Both the position numbers and the translations under genes were made by a program. Under the pieces are notes generated by a model. That model saw nothing but the letters and a program-made list of their open reading frames with translations, was not told the origin of the DNA and did not search any database. A stretch of DNA of 34,576 nt from Chromatiales bacterium (GTDB lineage Bacteria > Pseudomonadota > Gammaproteobacteria > JAGRCI01): NCBI GenBank assembly GCA_020445565.1, contig JAGRGI010000130.1, forward strand, positions 1-34,576. The letters run 5' to 3'. Of this stretch, positions 33,607-34,576 are shown piece after piece. How positions within the stretch are numbered: the first letter of the stretch is position 1; the number at the start of each line of letters is the position of its first letter.

Positions 33607-34576
33607 TCAGGCGTGGGATTTTTCGAAATCGGCCATGAAGTCGACCAGGGCATCCACGCCCGCTTCAGGCATGGCGTTATAGATGCTGGCGCGCATGCCG
33701 CCAACGGAGCGGTGACCCTTGAGGGTCAACAGACCTGCTTGTTTCGCCTTGGCCAGAAAATCGGCGTCGAGATTGGCATCGGCCAGGGTGAAGGGCACAT
33801 TCATCCAGGAACGGTAGTTGGGATCGACCGGATTGGCGTAGAAATCCGAACCATCGATGGCCGCATACAATTTTTCTGCCTTGCGCAGGTTGGTCTCGGC
33901 CATCGCTTCCAGCCCGCCGTTGTCCTTGAGCCACTGAAACACCAGCCCCGCCAGGTACCAACCATAAGTTGGCGGCGTGTTGTACATGGACCCTTCTTTG
34001 GCGTGGGTGGCATAGCTGAACATAGCGGGCGTACCGTCCTTTGGCGCGGCGATCAGGTCTTCGCGGATAATGACCACCGTCAGGCCCGCCGGGCCGATGT
34101 TCTTCTGGGCACCGGCGTAAATAACACCGAAACGGCTCACGTCCACAGGCCGGGACAGGATAGTGGAAGACATGTCCGCCACCAGAGGAACGCCGCCCGC
34201 GTCGGGAATATCCTGGAATTCCAGGCCGCCGATGGTCTCGTTGGGCGTGTAGTGCAAATAGGCGGCGGCGGGATCCAGATTCCAGGTCTCGGGCAGGGGA
34301 ATCGTGGTGAAATTTTCCGCCTCGGAAGTGGCGGCAACGTTGATGTCGCCAAAGCGCCGGGCTTCGGCGATGGCCTTTTTGGACCATTGCCCGGTATTGA
34401 GGTAGTCGGCACGGCCGGCATCGCCCAGAAGATTCAGGGGAACCATGGCGAACTGGGAAGAGGCGCCACCTTGCAAAAACAACACCTTGTAGTTGCTCGG
34501 AATGCCCATCAATTCCCGCAAGTCAGCCTCGGCTTGTTCGGCAATGGACATAAATTCCTTGCCGCGATGGCTCATT
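33607..34576 (-). CDS. serC: phosphoserine aminotransferase, N-terminus outside the window
   Basis: The visible 322 residues cover all but about 40 N-terminal residues; the first readable part, MSHRGKEFMSI, is internal to the family and not the true start. PLP-binding and family signals include LFLQGGASSQFAMVP, VADMSSTILSRPVD and the Schiff-base segment YAGAQKNIGPAGL, and the C-terminal LTLKGHRSVGGMRAS is typical. It transaminates 3-phosphohydroxypyruvate for serine and also acts in pyridoxal phosphate synthesis. It is the first visible gene of the minus-strand serC-serA-pheA-hisC-tyrA operon, 13 bp before serA. Confidence 0.95.
   Translation of the reverse strand, partial: MSHRGKEFMSIAEQAEADLRELMGIPSNYKVLFLQGGASSQFAMVPLNLLGDAGRADYLNTGQWSKKAIAEARRFGDINVAATSEAENFTTIPLPETWNLDPAAAYLHYTPNETIGGLEFQDIPDAGGVPLVADMSSTILSRPVDVSRFGVIYAGAQKNIGPAGLTVVIIREDLIAAPKDGTPAMFSYATHAKEGSMYNTPPTYGWYLAGLVFQWLKDNGGLEAMAETNLRKAEKLYAAIDGSDFYANPVDPNYRSWMNVPFTLADANLDADFLAKAKQAGLLTLKGHRSVGGMRASIYNAMPEAGVDALVDFMADFEKSHA

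Noticed and set aside
1..34576. CRISPR array, rRNA genes or intact IS element
   Set aside because: No regularly spaced direct repeats, rRNA-like sequence or complete transposase gene were seen.

Overview
The window looks like chromosomal DNA of a GC-rich gammaproteobacterium, probably a Chromatiales/Ectothiorhodospiraceae-like lineage. This placement is inferred from gene order and protein style (lysM-dprA-smg divergent from def-fmt-rsmB-DUF4390-ntrYX-trkAH; serC-serA-pheA-hisC-tyrA) and not from a database search. It falls into two parts.

Left part, about 1-13,750, is accessory and eroded. It opens with the 3' end of a tRNA gene (CCA encoded, U73, most like tRNA-Gly) followed by the C-terminal tail of a tyrosine integrase, the usual scar of an element integrated at a tRNA. 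After that come an exported helical protein of unknown role, a decayed parvulin-type PPIase gene coupled to a 5'-truncated multihaem cytochrome c with a fibronectin III tail, and a glycan group (GT4 glycosyltransferase, RmlC-like cupin epimerase, LPG-flippase-like membrane protein). Next is the most interesting unit: a three-gene minus-strand operon whose genes overlap by 4 nt each. It encodes an exported subtilisin-like S8 protease, a TIGR03032-family protein and a 992-residue surface protein with a choice-of-anchor U domain and an IPTL-CTERM sorting tail. The part ends with a PIN-domain (VapC) toxin remnant and a strong bidirectional terminator. Small palindromic elements, one resembling REP/Y1-transposase-associated repeats, lie between these genes.

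Right part, about 13,800-34,576, is conserved housekeeping DNA with almost no spacing. On the minus strand lie lysM-protein, dprA and smg. Divergent from them on the plus strand are def, fmt, rsmB, a DUF4390 gene, the ntrY/ntrX two-component pair, the trkA/trkH potassium uptake genes and a small methyltransferase, probably one long operon. A 75-residue membrane protein is divergent from a ClC chloride/proton antiporter gene. The window ends with the minus-strand supra-operon serC (cut by the window edge)-serA-pheA-hisC-tyrA for serine and aromatic amino-acid synthesis, which converges on clc with only about 10 bp between the stops.

Functionally, def-fmt-rsmB serve translation initiation and ribosome maturation. 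NtrYX probably senses an envelope or redox/nitrogen cue and shares its transcript with potassium uptake. The NtrX here lacks the sigma-54-contacting GAFTGA loop, so it may act as an ordinary DNA-binding regulator. The best candidate for an undescribed system is the protease/TIGR03032/IPTL-CTERM operon.
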